A program made the translations under genes and the position numbers. A DNA stretch of 64,000 bases from Pseudothermotoga sp. (GTDB lineage: Bacteria; Thermotogota; Thermotogae; Thermotogales; DSM-5069), in contig JANXCS010000002.1 of assembly GCA_025060105.1 (NCBI GenBank), positions 1 through 64,000 of the forward strand, written 5' to 3'. Under the pieces are notes generated by a model. The model was not told the origin of the DNA, searched no databases, and was given only the letters and a program-made list of their open reading frames with translations. Shown here in pieces: positions 10,808 to 21,085 of this stretch (position 1 is the first letter of the stretch; each line of letters begins with the position of its first letter).

Positions 10808-11305
10808 TCACCTTTGGTGAACTGAGCGTTTCACTATGTCTAGCAGCTTTTCACGTATAGCTGCTCTTCTCTCTGCTGGTATCAAATCAACGAAGAGTAT
10901 CCCATCCAGATGGTCATACTCATGTTGAACGATTCGTGCACTGTAGTCGACAAATTTTTCTTCTCGCTCGACGTTATTTTCGTCCCTATATTTGACGATC
11001 ACTTCTTTGCTGCGTTCAACGTTCTCAAAAATCTCGGGAACACTCAGACATCCTTCTTCACCAACGATCTTTTCCTCACTTTTGTAGACAATCTGCGGAT
11101 TTATCATAACCCTTGGTTTACCATCGTCCATCACGATTATTCTCAGAGATACTCCGAGCTGAGGAGCTGCTAAACCGATACCATCGTTCGCGTACATGAC
11201 TTCAAACATCTCCTTGACAAGGTTCAAAACGTATTCATCTATTTGAGAGACCTCTTTAGCCTTCTTCCTGAGCACAGGATCTCCGAGCAATCTTATCTTC
11301 CTCAC
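10808..11305 (-). CDS. def: Peptide deformylase
   Basis: Removes the N-formyl group from nascent proteins. All three signature motifs are present: [20 protein letters not shown] (metal-ligand Cys) and [10 protein letters not shown] (HExxH metal ligands and catalytic Glu). 165 residues, typical. The start is GTG at 11305 with GGGAGG about 9 bases upstream. This places the first 50 bases of def inside the 3' end of surE in another frame, a fairly long overlap. Confidence 0.96.
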   Translation of the reverse strand: MRKIRLLGDPVLRKKAKEVSQIDEYVLNLVKEMFEVMYANDGIGLAAPQLGVSLRIIVMDDGKPRVMINPQIVYKSEEKIVGEEGCLSVPEIFENVERSKEVIVKYRDENNVEREEKFVDYSARIVQHEYDHLDGILFVDLIPAERRAAIREKLLDIVKRSVHQR

Positions 11306-12050
11306 GTTTGGCTGCCTCCCTCAATCTGTTCAACAATCGTTCGTTTGTCATAAAGACAGTTATGGGTGTGACTGAAACATAACCTTGTTTGACAACGATG
11401 TAATCACAATCGCTCCTTTCATCGTCCTCAATCACATCACCATACATCCAGTAGTACGTGTTTCCCAACGGATCTACACGAGCCTCAAACCTGTCGGCAT
11501 ATCTTCTCGCACTTTGACGCGTTACTTTCCAACCTTTGATCTGTCCAGGCGGGAAGTTCAAATTCAAAGCTGTGAACTTTTCAATTAAAGAAAGATCGAA
11601 TTCCTCGATGAACCTTAAAGAAAATTCAGCCGCGGTTTTATAGTCAAAATCCTCATTTGCAGGTGCCGACAAAGCGAGGGAAGGTATACCGAGCAAAGCA
11701 CCTTCTATGGCTCCAGAGACTGTTCCGGAGTAAACTATGTCCGTGCCAAGGTTATAGCCAAAGTTGATTCCACTCACCACAAGATCTATGTTCTTCTCAC
11801 CGATTACCTCAACACCTAACTTCACACAGTCTGCCGGAGTTCCGGTTGTGGCATAGACTGGTATGTGCTCAAAGACTTTCACTCGCTTTACCCAAATGGG
11901 CATTCTCACGGTGATAGCATGACCCGTGGCACTCTGTTCCGATTCAGGTGCTACAACTAAAACATCGTGTCTTTTGGAAAAAATTTCTGCCAATGTCAGC
12001 AATCCCACGGACGTGACACCATCATCGTTTGTAATCAGAATACGCAACAT
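11256..12050 (-). CDS. surE: 5'-nucleotidase SurE
   Basis: SurE proteins are metal-dependent nucleoside 5'-monophosphate phosphatases. The N-terminus has the metal-binding ITNDDG motif, followed by [20 protein letters not shown], which provides further active-site residues. Length of about 264 residues is usual. The run GTG-ATG-ATG-TTG offers several starts; ATG 12050 is 5 bases from GAGG and preferred. It heads the surE-def-fmt-rnpB string and is divergent from mnmG across about 110 bases. Confidence 0.94.
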   Translation of the reverse strand: MLRILITNDDGVTSVGLLTLAEIFSKRHDVLVVAPESEQSATGHAITVRMPIWVKRVKVFEHIPVYATTGTPADCVKLGVEVIGEKNIDLVVSGINFGYNLGTDIVYSGTVSGAIEGALLGIPSLALSAPANEDFDYKTAAEFSLRFIEEFDLSLIEKFTALNLNFPPGQIKGWKVTRQSARRYADRFEARVDPLGNTYYWMYGDVIEDDERSDCDYIVVKQGYVSVTPITVFMTNERLLNRLREAAKREEDKIARRSCAQEEG

Positions 12051-12163
12051 CATCACCTCTCGCCGCAGGTTGATTTTATCACAAAGTCTCTCATTACCTC
12101 TTTCTGGGATCTTCGCTCAATACGTGTTACAATTTATTGTTGAACAGTCTTGAGGTGGGAACG

Positions 12164-14062
12164 ATGAAGGAATTTTACGACGTGGTCGTTGTCGGTGCGG
12201 GCCATGCTGGTGTAGAGGCTGCGCTGGCGACAGCGAGATGTGGTTTCAAAACCCTCCTGATGACCTCCAATTTGGATAGAGTTGCATGGGCTTCATGCAA
12301 TCCAGCCATTGGGGGACCAGCGAAAGGAATCGTCGTGCGTGAATTAGACGCACTTGGCGGTCAAATGGCTAAAACAACTGACCGAACAATGATCAACGTG
12401 AGAATGTTGAACACCAGCAAAGGGGCTTCTGTGAGAGCATTGCGTGCTCAGATAGATAAAGTCGCGTATAGCCAGATGATGAAAAGTGTTTTGGAAGAAA
12501 CGAATGGTTTGTTCCTAAGGCAAGCTGAAGCAAGTGATATCGTTGTTGAAAATGGGTGCGTCAAAGCTATTGTTGACAAACTGGGTGTGATTTACGAAAC
12601 GCGCGTGGTCATACTGACCACTGGAACGTTTTTGAACGGAAAGATCTTCATAGGCCGGCAAACTTTTGAAGCAGGAAGGTTGGGAGATTTCCCAGCAAAA
12701 GGTCTTTCAGAAGCGTTGGTGAAACTCGGCTTCAAAATGGGCAGATTCAAGACAGGAACACCCGCTCGAATACTGGGTAAAACCATAGACTTCGAGAAAA
12801 TGAAGCGTCAAGACACAGCGGACGAACCTCTGTGTTTTTCTCACTATAGCGATCCGGTGGTCTTACCGAAGGACTATCCCTGCTGGCTCACTTACACGAA
12901 CGAAAGAACGAAAAAGATCATAGAGGAAAATTTGATCTATTCACCCCTATACGGTGAAGTGAAGCTTATCACTGGAAAAGGTCCAAGGTATTGTCCCTCC
13001 ATAGAGGACAAGATCGTGAAGTTTCCAGAGAAACTCTCTCACCAGATCTTCGTTGAACCAGAAGGGAAAAACACGGACGAATATTATTTGAACGGCTTGA
13101 GTACGAGCTTACCCTACGAAGTACAGGTAGAATTGATCAGGACCATCCCTGGGCTTGAGAAAGCACACATCGTTAGGCCAGCATACGCGATAGAGTACGA
13201 TTACATTGATCCTAGGCAACTGTATCATACGCTCGAGAGTAAACTCGTCGAAGGATTGTTTTTCGCTGGTCAGATCAACGGCACAAGTGGTTATGAAGAA
13301 GCTGCTGGACAAGGTATAGTGGCTGGTATAAATGTGGTGCAAAAACTCAGAGGTGAAGAACCTATACACATAGACAGATCAGAGGCGTACATCGGTGTGA
13401 TGATAGATGATCTAGTTTCGAAGGGCGTAGATGAACCATACAGACTTCTAACCTCACGCGCAGAATACAGGCTCATACTCAGACACGACAATGCCCATCT
13501 AAGGTTGGTGGAAAAAGGTTATCGCGTTGGGTTGGTTCCGAAATGGTTCTATGAAAAAGTGATTAAGCTGAAACAAAGAATTGAAGAAGAAGTCAAAAGA
13601 CTGAAAGAGACTGTGGTGAGACCAACAAACCAAGTGAACGATTTGCTAGTGCAAATCGGCACGCAACCACTCCGACAACCAACATCCCTTTTCACCCTCA
13701 TGAAGAGGCCGGATGTTTCTTATAACAAGATCAAGATACTAGATCCTTCGCCCATAGAAGATCCCGAAGTAATTGATCAAATCGAACTCTCCGCTAAGTA
13801 TGAAGATTACATAGAAAAGATGATAGAAGAAGTGCGGATGCTTAAAAACCTTGACGAGATAAAGATTCCACTCGATATCGATTATAAGAGAGTGGTCAAT
13901 TTATCTCGAGAAGCACAGGAGAAATTATCTCGTGAAAGACCGAAGACCGTCCTTCAAGCGTGCCGAATACCTGGAGTAACGCCATCTGACATAGCCGCTT
14001 TGATAACGTTTTTAAAAAGCGGTGAAAAAGGTTCAGAATGGAGAGTCGAAGAGGATGGCTGA
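12164..14062 (+). CDS. mnmG: tRNA U34 carboxymethylaminomethyl synthesis enzyme MnmG
   Basis: MnmG (GidA), with MnmE, modifies the wobble uridine of several tRNAs using FAD. The N-terminal dinucleotide-binding motif [15 protein letters not shown] is followed by [22 protein letters not shown], characteristic of the family; the C-terminal region has [17 protein letters not shown]. Length of 632 residues is normal. ATG 12164 is chosen because TGAGGTGG lies about 5 bases upstream; the frame opens earlier at 12137 without a better site. It overlaps rel by 8 bases. Confidence 0.96.
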   Translation: MKEFYDVVVVGAGHAGVEAALATARCGFKTLLMTSNLDRVAWASCNPAIGGPAKGIVVRELDALGGQMAKTTDRTMINVRMLNTSKGASVRALRAQIDKVAYSQMMKSVLEETNGLFLRQAEASDIVVENGCVKAIVDKLGVIYETRVVILTTGTFLNGKIFIGRQTFEAGRLGDFPAKGLSEALVKLGFKMGRFKTGTPARILGKTIDFEKMKRQDTADEPLCFSHYSDPVVLPKDYPCWLTYTNERTKKIIEENLIYSPLYGEVKLITGKGPRYCPSIEDKIVKFPEKLSHQIFVEPEGKNTDEYYLNGLSTSLPYEVQVELIRTIPGLEKAHIVRPAYAIEYDYIDPRQLYHTLESKLVEGLFFAGQINGTSGYEEAAGQGIVAGINVVQKLRGEEPIHIDRSEAYIGVMIDDLVSKGVDEPYRLLTSRAEYRLILRHDNAHLRLVEKGYRVGLVPKWFYEKVIKLKQRIEEEVKRLKETVVRPTNQVNDLLVQIGTQPLRQPTSLFTLMKRPDVSYNKIKILDPSPIEDPEVIDQIELSAKYEDYIEKMIEEVRMLKNLDEIKIPLDIDYKRVVNLSREAQEKLSRERPKTVLQACRIPGVTPSDIAALITFLKSGEKGSEWRVEEDG

Positions 14063-16196
14063 TCCTTTAGAAATCGCTTCTCAGATACTGAGACTTTCGA
14101 CGAGAAATTTCAGTGAAGAAGACAAAGAAAAGCTCGCAAGAGCCTATAGGCTGGCTGTTTACGCTCATGAAGGTATGTACCGAGAGTCTGGTGAACCATT
14201 TGTGAATCATCCTGTCGAAGTGTGTAAGATCCTGGCGAAAATGAACGTAGACATCGACACACTGATAGCTGCCATGCTGCACGATGCCGTGGAAGATAGC
14301 CAGGGAAAAGTGAAACTCGAAGATTTAGAAAAGGAGTTCGGCAAAGAAATCGCACGGATAGTCGATGGCGTAACGAAGGTGAGCAGGATTAATGCGCCTG
14401 TTGACTCAGCCGATTCTCTCCTCAAACTTGAAACCATTCAAAAAATGCTTTTTGCTATGGCTGAGGATATAAGAGTCATAGTGGTAAAACTAGCCGACAG
14501 GTTGCACAACATGAGAACGATCGATTTTGTAAAGGATGAGCAGAAAAAAATCTACAAAGCAAAAGAAACGCTCGAAATTTACGCTCCCATAGCCCACAAG
14601 TTGGGTATCTACACGATCAAGTGGGAATTGGAAGACCTTTCTTTCAAAACTCTCAACAGAAACGAGTACAACAAAATCAAGATGCTCGTAGCTGAAAAGA
14701 GGAGAGAAAGAGAACAAAGGATAAACGAGTACGTTCAGCTGCTCAAGAATGCACTGCACCAGAATGGTATAGAAGCTCATGTTGAGGGACGATTCAAACA
14801 TTACTACAGTATCTGGCAGAAGTTGAATCAAAAAGGAAAAGATTTCGACGAGATTTACGATCTTTTTGGAATAAGAGCAATCGTGAATGATGTTACCACT
14901 TGTTACAACGTTTTAGGTATCGTACACAGCATTTGGAAACCTTTGCCAGGGAGAGTTAAGGATTACATAGCTGCACCGAAATCGAATGGTTACAGATCGC
15001 TCCACACAACAGTCATAACAGGATACGGCGAACCATTAGAAGTGCAGATCAGAGACTGGGAGATGCACGCAGAGGCGGAGTATGGATTAATAGCTCATTG
15101 GATATACAAAGAAGGTATCAACGTGAGAACTATGCAAAAATGGGTCTCACAGCTCCTTGAATGGAGAAAAGAGTTAACGAAAAATCTGACAGGTTTAGAT
15201 GAACTCAAGAAAGAGCTCCAAATGGATGAAGTCTTCGTCTTCACACCGAAAGGTGAAGTGAAACATTTACCTATTGGTGCGACTCCCATAGACTTTGCCT
15301 ACGCTGTGCACACAGAGATCGGCCATCACTTTGCAGGTGCGAGAGTGAACGGTCGACTCGTTCCTATAGACTACGAATTGAAGAATGGTGACATAGTCGA
15401 AATCATTGTCAACAAGTCTGGTAGACCGAGTTTGGATTGGTTGAAGTACGCTAGATCACCGCGCACTAAAGCAAAGATAAGGAAGTTCTTCAGAGAACAG
15501 CTTCAAACTGAACTGATAGAAAGAGGTAAAGACGTTCTCAGGCGTGTGAGTAAACAGTTTGCAAAACCTATCGAGGAGATCATGAAATCAACAGAAATGA
15601 GGAAATACCTTCAAAACCAAGGAATCGATGAAAACGAGTTTTTCAGCAGGATCGGTGAAGGTACAATAGGTCCGAAAGAACTGGTGAGGTTACTCAGTCC
15701 TTTGAGGGAGACAGACGATCAGAAGACCCTTAAGCGCTCCAGGAGTCGATCAAAAAGCAGGCTGGAAGTCGAAATAGATGGTTTGAAGAACATAGAAATA
15801 CACCTAGCGAAGTGTTGTGGACCTATACCTGGAGACAGCATAGTGGGTGTTGTGAGTCGAAGAGGTATCACCGTGCACACTGTCGATTGCAAGAATGCTA
15901 AGGACGTCGATCCAGAAAAGATTTTCAACGCACGTTGGAATGGACAATCACAAGGGCGCTATCAAACAACTTTGAAAGTGGAATTCAGGGACAAGTCCGA
16001 GATAGGAAAACTCGTTCAATCACTGGAAAATAAGGGAGCTAACGTGGTGAGAGCTGAGCTCGTTTCCACGAAGTGGAGTTACTCTATAGCTTCACTGACT
16101 GTGCTGGTCAGCGACACAAGCCAACTCAGCGAGGCAGTGAAAGTGCTTGAAAGTAATCCTGCAGTCATAAGGGTCGAGAGGGGGCGAAACGTCTGA
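14055..16196 (+). CDS. rel: Bifunctional (p)ppGpp synthetase/hydrolase Rel
   Basis: Makes and degrades the alarmone (p)ppGpp of the stringent response. Domains in order: HD hydrolase ([11 protein letters not shown], about residues 40-190), synthetase ([30 protein letters not shown], about 230-350), TGS ([18 protein letters not shown], about 390-455), and a C-terminal ACT domain. An intact HD motif plus an R-x-K-D synthetase motif suggests both activities. Start ATG 14055 with GGAGAG upstream, overlapping the end of mnmG; about 713 residues. Its stop overlaps the CTG start of dtd. Confidence 0.95.
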   Translation: MADPLEIASQILRLSTRNFSEEDKEKLARAYRLAVYAHEGMYRESGEPFVNHPVEVCKILAKMNVDIDTLIAAMLHDAVEDSQGKVKLEDLEKEFGKEIARIVDGVTKVSRINAPVDSADSLLKLETIQKMLFAMAEDIRVIVVKLADRLHNMRTIDFVKDEQKKIYKAKETLEIYAPIAHKLGIYTIKWELEDLSFKTLNRNEYNKIKMLVAEKRREREQRINEYVQLLKNALHQNGIEAHVEGRFKHYYSIWQKLNQKGKDFDEIYDLFGIRAIVNDVTTCYNVLGIVHSIWKPLPGRVKDYIAAPKSNGYRSLHTTVITGYGEPLEVQIRDWEMHAEAEYGLIAHWIYKEGINVRTMQKWVSQLLEWRKELTKNLTGLDELKKELQMDEVFVFTPKGEVKHLPIGATPIDFAYAVHTEIGHHFAGARVNGRLVPIDYELKNGDIVEIIVNKSGRPSLDWLKYARSPRTKAKIRKFFREQLQTELIERGKDVLRRVSKQFAKPIEEIMKSTEMRKYLQNQGIDENEFFSRIGEGTIGPKELVRLLSPLRETDDQKTLKRSRSRSKSRLEVEIDGLKNIEIHLAKCCGPIPGDSIVGVVSRRGITVHTVDCKNAKDVDPEKIFNARWNGQSQGRYQTTLKVEFRDKSEIGKLVQSLENKGANVVRAELVSTKWSYSIASLTVLVSDTSQLSEAVKVLESNPAVIRVERGRNV

Positions 16197-16642
16197 GAGC
16201 GGTCGTACAAAGGGTGCACAACGCATCCGTGTCAGTTGATGGAAAACTCGTAGGTCAAATCAACGCAGGGTTGCTAGTCTACCTCGGTGTGGGGAAGAAT
16301 GATACAGAGAAGGACGTGGAATGGATGTGTGACAAGATAGCAAACTTGAGAATTTTTGAAGATTCCAATGGAAAGATGAACCTGAGTTTGCTACAAGTAA
16401 ATGGTGAATTGTTAGTGATTTCTCAATTCACCCTTTATGGAGATTGCAGACGCGGTAGAAGGCCTTCCTTCGACGAAGCTGCTCCACCTGAGATCGGTGA
16501 GAAATTGTACGAAATGTTCATCGAGAAAATGAAGCAACAGGTCAAAAGGGTCGAAAAGGGAATCTTCGGAGCCCACATGGAAGTCGAATCGATGAACGAT
16601 GGCCCAGTCACTATTCTGCTCGATAGTGAGAGGAGATTTTGA
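16193..16642 (+). CDS. dtd: D-aminoacyl-tRNA deacylase, apparent CTG start
   Basis: DTD hydrolyses D-aminoacyl-tRNAs and glycyl-tRNA(Ala), preventing mis-incorporation. Motifs include [33 protein letters not shown] (family SQFTL motif) and [12 protein letters not shown] (family NxGPVT motif). No ATG, GTG or TTG can give the nearly invariant family N-terminus MRAVVQRV: the first such codon (GTG 16214) would cut it off. The frame reads CTG-AGA-GCG-GTC-GTA-CAA at 16193, with GAGGGGG 8 bases upstream and a CTGA overlap with the rel stop, so CTG initiation is the simplest reading. 149 residues. Confidence 0.9.
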   Translation: MRAVVQRVHNASVSVDGKLVGQINAGLLVYLGVGKNDTEKDVEWMCDKIANLRIFEDSNGKMNLSLLQVNGELLVISQFTLYGDCRRGRRPSFDEAAPPEIGEKLYEMFIEKMKQQVKRVEKGIFGAHMEVESMNDGPVTILLDSERRF

Positions 16643-17205
16643 TGTTGCTTCATGTGTGCTGTGCGCCGGATGCGACAATAGCTGTAGAAAAGTTGAGATC
16701 AATTGGGATAGAACCAACATTGTTTTTCTATAATCCCAACATTGAACCAAAAGAAGAACTTGAAAAACGTATGCATGAGACTGTTAAATTATCGAGGCTC
16801 TGGAACGTAAAACTCATCGTCGTCGAGGGCGGAGAGAAAGATTGGTACAAATCCGTGAGTAACTTCTTGCACCTCACAGAAGGATCAAAACGCTGTGAAG
16901 AGTGTGTAAAGCATCGTTTGTTGATAACTGCTCAGTTTGCTCGAGAAAGAGGTTACAAGGTCTTCACCACCACGTTGACCGCCAGTCCGAAAAAGAACGC
17001 TAAATTGATAAACACTATTGGACTCGAGTTTGCAAAGCGGTTGAACATTTCTTATTTTCAGAGTGATTTCAAAAAGCAGAATGGTTTTTTGAGAAGTGTA
17101 CAATTGAGCAAAGAACTTGGATTGTACCGCCAAAATTATTGTGGATGCTTGAAATCTCTAAAAGAGAGGAATGAAAGGAATGCGTTGCATAATCTTCAAC
17201 AATGA
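16642..17205 (+). CDS. queH: Epoxyqueuosine reductase QueH
   Basis: QueH (former DUF208) carries out the last step of queuosine synthesis on tRNA, reducing epoxyqueuosine, and replaces the cobalamin-dependent QueG. Conserved cysteines are visible: LLHVCCAPD at the N-terminus, RCEECVKHR in the middle and NYCGCLKS near the C-terminus, consistent with a Fe-S centre plus disulfide chemistry. Start ATG 16642, overlapping the dtd stop as TGATG with AGGAG 6 bases upstream. 187 residues. The queuosine gene queA also lies in this window (39327). Confidence 0.92.
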   Translation: MLLHVCCAPDATIAVEKLRSIGIEPTLFFYNPNIEPKEELEKRMHETVKLSRLWNVKLIVVEGGEKDWYKSVSNFLHLTEGSKRCEECVKHRLLITAQFARERGYKVFTTTLTASPKKNAKLINTIGLEFAKRLNISYFQSDFKKQNGFLRSVQLSKELGLYRQNYCGCLKSLKERNERNALHNLQQ

Positions 17206-17980
17206 AGAGATAATCAGGGACGATTTGGGTGTGGCGAAGGAACTTTTCAGTTATGCTCGTCTTGTTTTACAGTCTGGCACGGTTGTATCGGTGAGATCAA
17301 CTGGCCTTGACATAATACTCATGCCGATCGACACGATAGCGGGAAAGTTGGTTCTGGGACTCCTCAAGGATGAACCTTTGTTCGAAGCTATGCGTTATTA
17401 CGTCGATCATCTTCTTTTGAATGCAAAAAGATGGCCTACAGTTGTTGAGAAGCTCGCAAAGTATTTGGATCCATGGCAAGGTAAAAGGTATGTCGGACTT
17501 CTGTCCTCCGCGGAGATTGAGAAAAGATTTCTAGCTCGAGAAAAGTTAGCTTCAATCGCACTGAGGATCATAAATGTGGGAGAGTACGATTTGTACGTGT
17601 TTTCAACAGAGCTATTATCACCAATAATCAGTTCCAAGCTGTGTGTATCGAGTTTCTGTGACGATCCGAAAGAAGCTATAAGACAAGCTTTGATCGTTGA
17701 AAAATACGTTCGGGGTCAAGGCGTTTTCTTTTACGAAAAGTTACACGAATACGATCTGCTCGTTCAAGTTGATCCCTCGGACGTGAGGATTGTTCGATAC
17801 AGGCTCCTTTCATCGAGCCTTGAAGATTTCGCAAAAAAGATGAATTCAACGGTGAAAGAAGCTTTTCAACTGCAATGTGAACTCGAAGAGAAATATCTGT
17901 TGAGTTTCAACGTTGGTATGGAATGTTGTCTCTATGCTCGAGGATTGACTACGAAAGATCCGGGAGGACACCAAACATGA
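17171..17980 (+). CDS. Conserved-looking protein of unknown function
   Basis: 269 residues, no signal peptide and no membrane helix; I do not recognise the family. The sequence is mixed alpha/beta (CIIFNNEEIIRDDLGVAKEL; LIVEKYVRGQGVFFYEKLHEY). It overlaps the queH tail by 35 bases and the following RsbW-like gene starts just before its stop, so it is translation-coupled on both sides. ATG 17180 is an alternative start. Position directly before an anti-sigma-type kinase gene could hint at a regulatory role, but nothing in the sequence shows it. Confidence 0.72.
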   Translation: MKGMRCIIFNNEEIIRDDLGVAKELFSYARLVLQSGTVVSVRSTGLDIILMPIDTIAGKLVLGLLKDEPLFEAMRYYVDHLLLNAKRWPTVVEKLAKYLDPWQGKRYVGLLSSAEIEKRFLAREKLASIALRIINVGEYDLYVFSTELLSPIISSKLCVSSFCDDPKEAIRQALIVEKYVRGQGVFFYEKLHEYDLLVQVDPSDVRIVRYRLLSSSLEDFAKKMNSTVKEAFQLQCELEEKYLLSFNVGMECCLYARGLTTKDPGGHQT

Positions 17981-18393
17981 AAGAATTGTTCTGCTTTTCT
18001 TTCAACGCCAATCCTCTGAACGTGAGGGTGACTCGCGCTGCGGTGAGAAGTTTTTTGTTGCAACGGAACATACCAGAAGAGTTAGTCTGGGACATAGAGA
18101 TCGCAGTCAACGAGGCTCTCACAAACGTAATTAAACACACCTACAAGTATGATCAAACAAAAATCATAAAAATGTCCATCTCATTGGACGAAAAATCCGT
18201 AGAAATTTTCATCAGAGATTTCGGCGATCACGTCGATCCAAAATCTTTGCAACCGAGGATCCCTGACCCAGAGCGTGAAGGTGGTTTTGGTCTTTTCATA
18301 ATACACAGAGTGTTCGATTTAGTAGAATTCGTTAACGTTCATCGAGGAAACCTCTTGAGACTGGGTAAATCACTGAGAGGTCGAGATGTTTGA
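17977..18393 (+). CDS. RsbW-like anti-sigma factor/serine kinase (HATPase)
   Basis: 138 residues with the GHKL ATPase boxes of the RsbW/SpoIIAB class: N-box NEALTNVIKHTY (about residues 50-61), G1 box FIRDFGDHVDP (about 82-92) and G2 box EGGFGLFII. In characterised systems such kinases bind a sigma factor and phosphorylate an STAS anti-antagonist. No STAS protein or sigma-B-type factor is encoded in this window, so the partner is unknown. ATG 17977 is chosen for the GGGAGG upstream; an open frame extends back to 17923 inside the previous gene. Confidence 0.88.
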   Translation: MKELFCFSFNANPLNVRVTRAAVRSFLLQRNIPEELVWDIEIAVNEALTNVIKHTYKYDQTKIIKMSISLDEKSVEIFIRDFGDHVDPKSLQPRIPDPEREGGFGLFIIHRVFDLVEFVNVHRGNLLRLGKSLRGRDV

Positions 18394-19679
18394 AAGTCCA
18401 CATCGTTGGTGCGGGGTTAGCTGGTTCGGAAGTTGCCTACCAACTCGCCATTCGTGGTGTTGATGTTATCCTCCACGAAATGCGACCCATTAAGATGACC
18501 CCTGTGCACAGAACTGGTCTCTTCGCGGAGCTTGTTTGCAGCAATTCCTTTAAATCAGATGAACTGTTGAATGCTTCAGGCTTGTTGAAGTGTGAAATGG
18601 AACTCTTCGGTTCACTCATAGTGAGGATCGCTAGGGAATGTCGAGTACCAGCTGGTAAGGCTTTAGCAGTAGATCGGGAAAAATTCTCAACCAGGGTGAC
18701 GGAGGAGGTCTTGAAAGCTGGTGTTGAGTTGATCACCGAAGAAGTCACCAAAATCGAGGAAGACGAAGATCTATGGGTAATCGCCACGGGACCAGCCACC
18801 AGTGAAAACTTGTCACGTTGGTTGATGGAAAAACTTGAAAATGCTCTGTACTTCTTCGACGCAGTGGCTCCAATCGTTGCAGCTGACAGTATCGACTTTT
18901 CGAAGGTTTTTTTCGGTGATCGCTATGGTGTGGGAACAAAAGACTACATAAATTGTCCAATGGATGAAAAGCAGTACGAAGAATTCTACGAAGCTCTCGT
19001 CGACGCGGAAGTGATACCAATGGAAGACTTTGACAGTTCATTGCTCTTTGAACGGTGCAAACCCGTTGAAGAAATAGCAAGGTCCGGTAAACTGGCTCTG
19101 CTGTATGGTCCTTTGAAACCTGTAGGCTTGATCGACCCCAGAACGGGTAAACAACCATATGCAGTTGTACAGCTGAGAAAGGAAAATATCGAGGGAACGA
19201 TGTACAATATAGTGGGCTTTCAAACACGTCTCAAATGGCCAGAACAAAAAAGGGTCATCAGATTGATTCCTGGTCTGGAAAATGTAGAGATACTCAGATA
19301 TGGGGTTATGCACCGAAATTTTTACATCAATTCTAGAAAAGTACTCGATAGATATTTCAGACTCAAAGGATCAGAAAGGATTTTCTTCGCGGGTCAGATA
19401 ACGGGTGTGGAAGGTTATCTAGAATCTGCAGCCAGTGGAATCTATGTAGCCTTCAACGTATACAGACAGTTGAAAGGGAAAAATCTACTGTGTCTTCCCA
19501 CGTCGACCTTGATGGGAGCACTCTTTGATTACGTTTGCAATGGTCTAACAGAGCAGTTGCAGCCTATGTACGCAAACTATGGATTACTGCGAGACGGTAA
19601 AAACAGATTGAAATTGGCCGAGAGATCATTAAGAGACCTTGAAAAGTTTTTGGTGGAGTCAGGGTGGAGAGAGGGATAG
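18390..19679 (+). CDS. trmFO: Folate/FAD-dependent tRNA m5U54 methyltransferase TrmFO
   Basis: TrmFO methylates U54 in the T-loop of tRNA using methylenetetrahydrofolate and FADH2. FAD-binding motif HIVGAGLAGSEVAYQL at the N-terminus; family signatures are LHEMRPIKMTPVHRT, AELVCSNSFKSD and YCS-type core ENIEGTMYNIVGFQTRL; the C-terminal second nucleotide motif is FFAGQITGVEGYLESAASG. 429 residues, as expected. Starts with TTG 18390 overlapping the stop of the kinase gene (TTGA), with GAGAGGTC upstream. Confidence 0.95.
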   Translation: MKVHIVGAGLAGSEVAYQLAIRGVDVILHEMRPIKMTPVHRTGLFAELVCSNSFKSDELLNASGLLKCEMELFGSLIVRIARECRVPAGKALAVDREKFSTRVTEEVLKAGVELITEEVTKIEEDEDLWVIATGPATSENLSRWLMEKLENALYFFDAVAPIVAADSIDFSKVFFGDRYGVGTKDYINCPMDEKQYEEFYEALVDAEVIPMEDFDSSLLFERCKPVEEIARSGKLALLYGPLKPVGLIDPRTGKQPYAVVQLRKENIEGTMYNIVGFQTRLKWPEQKRVIRLIPGLENVEILRYGVMHRNFYINSRKVLDRYFRLKGSERIFFAGQITGVEGYLESAASGIYVAFNVYRQLKGKNLLCLPTSTLMGALFDYVCNGLTEQLQPMYANYGLLRDGKNRLKLAERSLRDLEKFLVESGWREG

Positions 19680-19684
19680 GGACG

Positions 19685-21085
19685 ATGAAGGTTCAAATCA
19701 AGGTTTCCCAAGATGGTATGGAAGCTCACATGATTGTGTCGGCGGAACCAACGGAAGAAATCTCCAAAGAGGAATTACTTTCACAATTGAAAGCGCATGG
19801 AATCGTTTACGGGATCATGGAAGACGCCGTTGAAAGTATCGCAAAATCCAGAATATTGGATAGACCCATTCTCGTCGCTGTCGGGAAGAAGCCTGTAGAT
19901 GGAAAAGATGGACAAGTCGTCATCCTGAAACCAGAACAAACTGAAGAAGAACCAACAGCAGCTGACAGAGGAAGAATAGATCTGAGAGAACTACCAAAGC
20001 GCATGAGAACGATAGTCAGATCGGGTCAACCAATCGCAGAGATCGTTCCACCCACCGAAGGGGAAGAAGGGCGAAACGTGTTAGGTAGAATCTTGAAGCC
20101 TAAACCAGGTAAACCTGCTCAATTCAAGCTTGGTAGGAACGTAAAGATCTTCGAAGAAGGCAAAAAGATAATTGCGGCAGTCGATGGCATTTTAATCGCG
20201 ACACCTGATGGTACCATCGATGTGAATGAAATTTTGAATATACCTGGTGACGTCGACTACTCTACAGGCAACGTCGAATTTCCAGGTGATGTGCATATCA
20301 AAGGTGACGTCAAACCTGGTTTCAGTGTGAAAGCAAAAGGGGATGTCTCGGTTGGAGGTGTGATAGAAGCGGCCACTGTGGTTTCTTTCGAGGGAAGCGT
20401 TTCAAGTCTAGGTATAAAAGGTAGGGAGAAAGGTATCATCAAAGCGAAGGAAGAAGTTCAAGCAAAGTTCATTGAGAACGCCATCGTCGAAGCAGGAAAA
20501 AGAGTTATCGTCCATGGACCAATAACAAACTCACAGATCAAAGCTGGAGAAGAAGTGATCGCGAAAGGGAACAAAGGTGTTATAGTTGGTGGAACAGTTT
20601 CGGCAGGTCGTTACGTGGAAGCAGAGGAGATCGGTTCTGAACTTGCTGTGAGAACGCACGTGGAAGTTGGGATGGAACCAGAAGAAAGAGAAAGAATGAA
20701 ATTGCTCAAAGCACAGCTCGAACTTGATAGGGAGAATCTGAACAAGCTGATCAATGTTTACAAAACGCTGAAGGAGATCATGGACAAGAGTCAGGGTAAA
20801 CTTCCTCCAGACAAGATCGAATTGTTCAGGAAAGTAGGGCAGAGCTTAATAAATCTGAGAAACAACGTGGAGGTAATGGAAAAAGAACTTGAAGAAATTC
20901 AAAAAAATGTGAGGCAGAAATACACAACCGCAAAGGTAGTGGCACGCAAAGTTATGCACCCTGGCGTCGAGGTGAACATCTTCGACAAGAGGTATTACAA
21001 TGAACGTGCCATTCAAAAAGTTGTGGTCCTCATCGAAAACGATGAAATAAGAGTCGGAGGTTACTCCGGTGGTTCTGAAAGTTAA
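19685..21085 (+). CDS. FapA family protein (DUF342)
   Basis: About 466 residues. The middle (about residues 180-330) is a run of beta-helix-like repeats rich in V, G and D (NVEFPGDVHIKGDVKPGFSV; KGDVSVGGVIEAATVVSFEG), the hallmark of FapA/DUF342, related to the bactofilin/MinC-type right-handed beta-helix. It is followed by a coiled coil (about 340-410) and a short beta C-terminus. FapA-like proteins bind other proteins at the membrane or pole in some bacteria; the role here is unknown. ATG 19685 is chosen because AGGGATAGGG lies just upstream. It overlaps trmFO only if an earlier start is used. Confidence 0.85.
   Translation: MKVQIKVSQDGMEAHMIVSAEPTEEISKEELLSQLKAHGIVYGIMEDAVESIAKSRILDRPILVAVGKKPVDGKDGQVVILKPEQTEEEPTAADRGRIDLRELPKRMRTIVRSGQPIAEIVPPTEGEEGRNVLGRILKPKPGKPAQFKLGRNVKIFEEGKKIIAAVDGILIATPDGTIDVNEILNIPGDVDYSTGNVEFPGDVHIKGDVKPGFSVKAKGDVSVGGVIEAATVVSFEGSVSSLGIKGREKGIIKAKEEVQAKFIENAIVEAGKRVIVHGPITNSQIKAGEEVIAKGNKGVIVGGTVSAGRYVEAEEIGSELAVRTHVEVGMEPEERERMKLLKAQLELDRENLNKLINVYKTLKEIMDKSQGKLPPDKIELFRKVGQSLINLRNNVEVMEKELEEIQKNVRQKYTTAKVVARKVMHPGVEVNIFDKRYYNERAIQKVVVLIENDEIRVGGYSGGSES

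Noticed and set aside
12057-12163. Promoters for surE and mnmG in the divergent gap
   Set aside because: TACAAT (plus) and TAAAAT (minus) occur but no acceptable -35 at 16-19 bases; too weak to list, although promoters must exist here.
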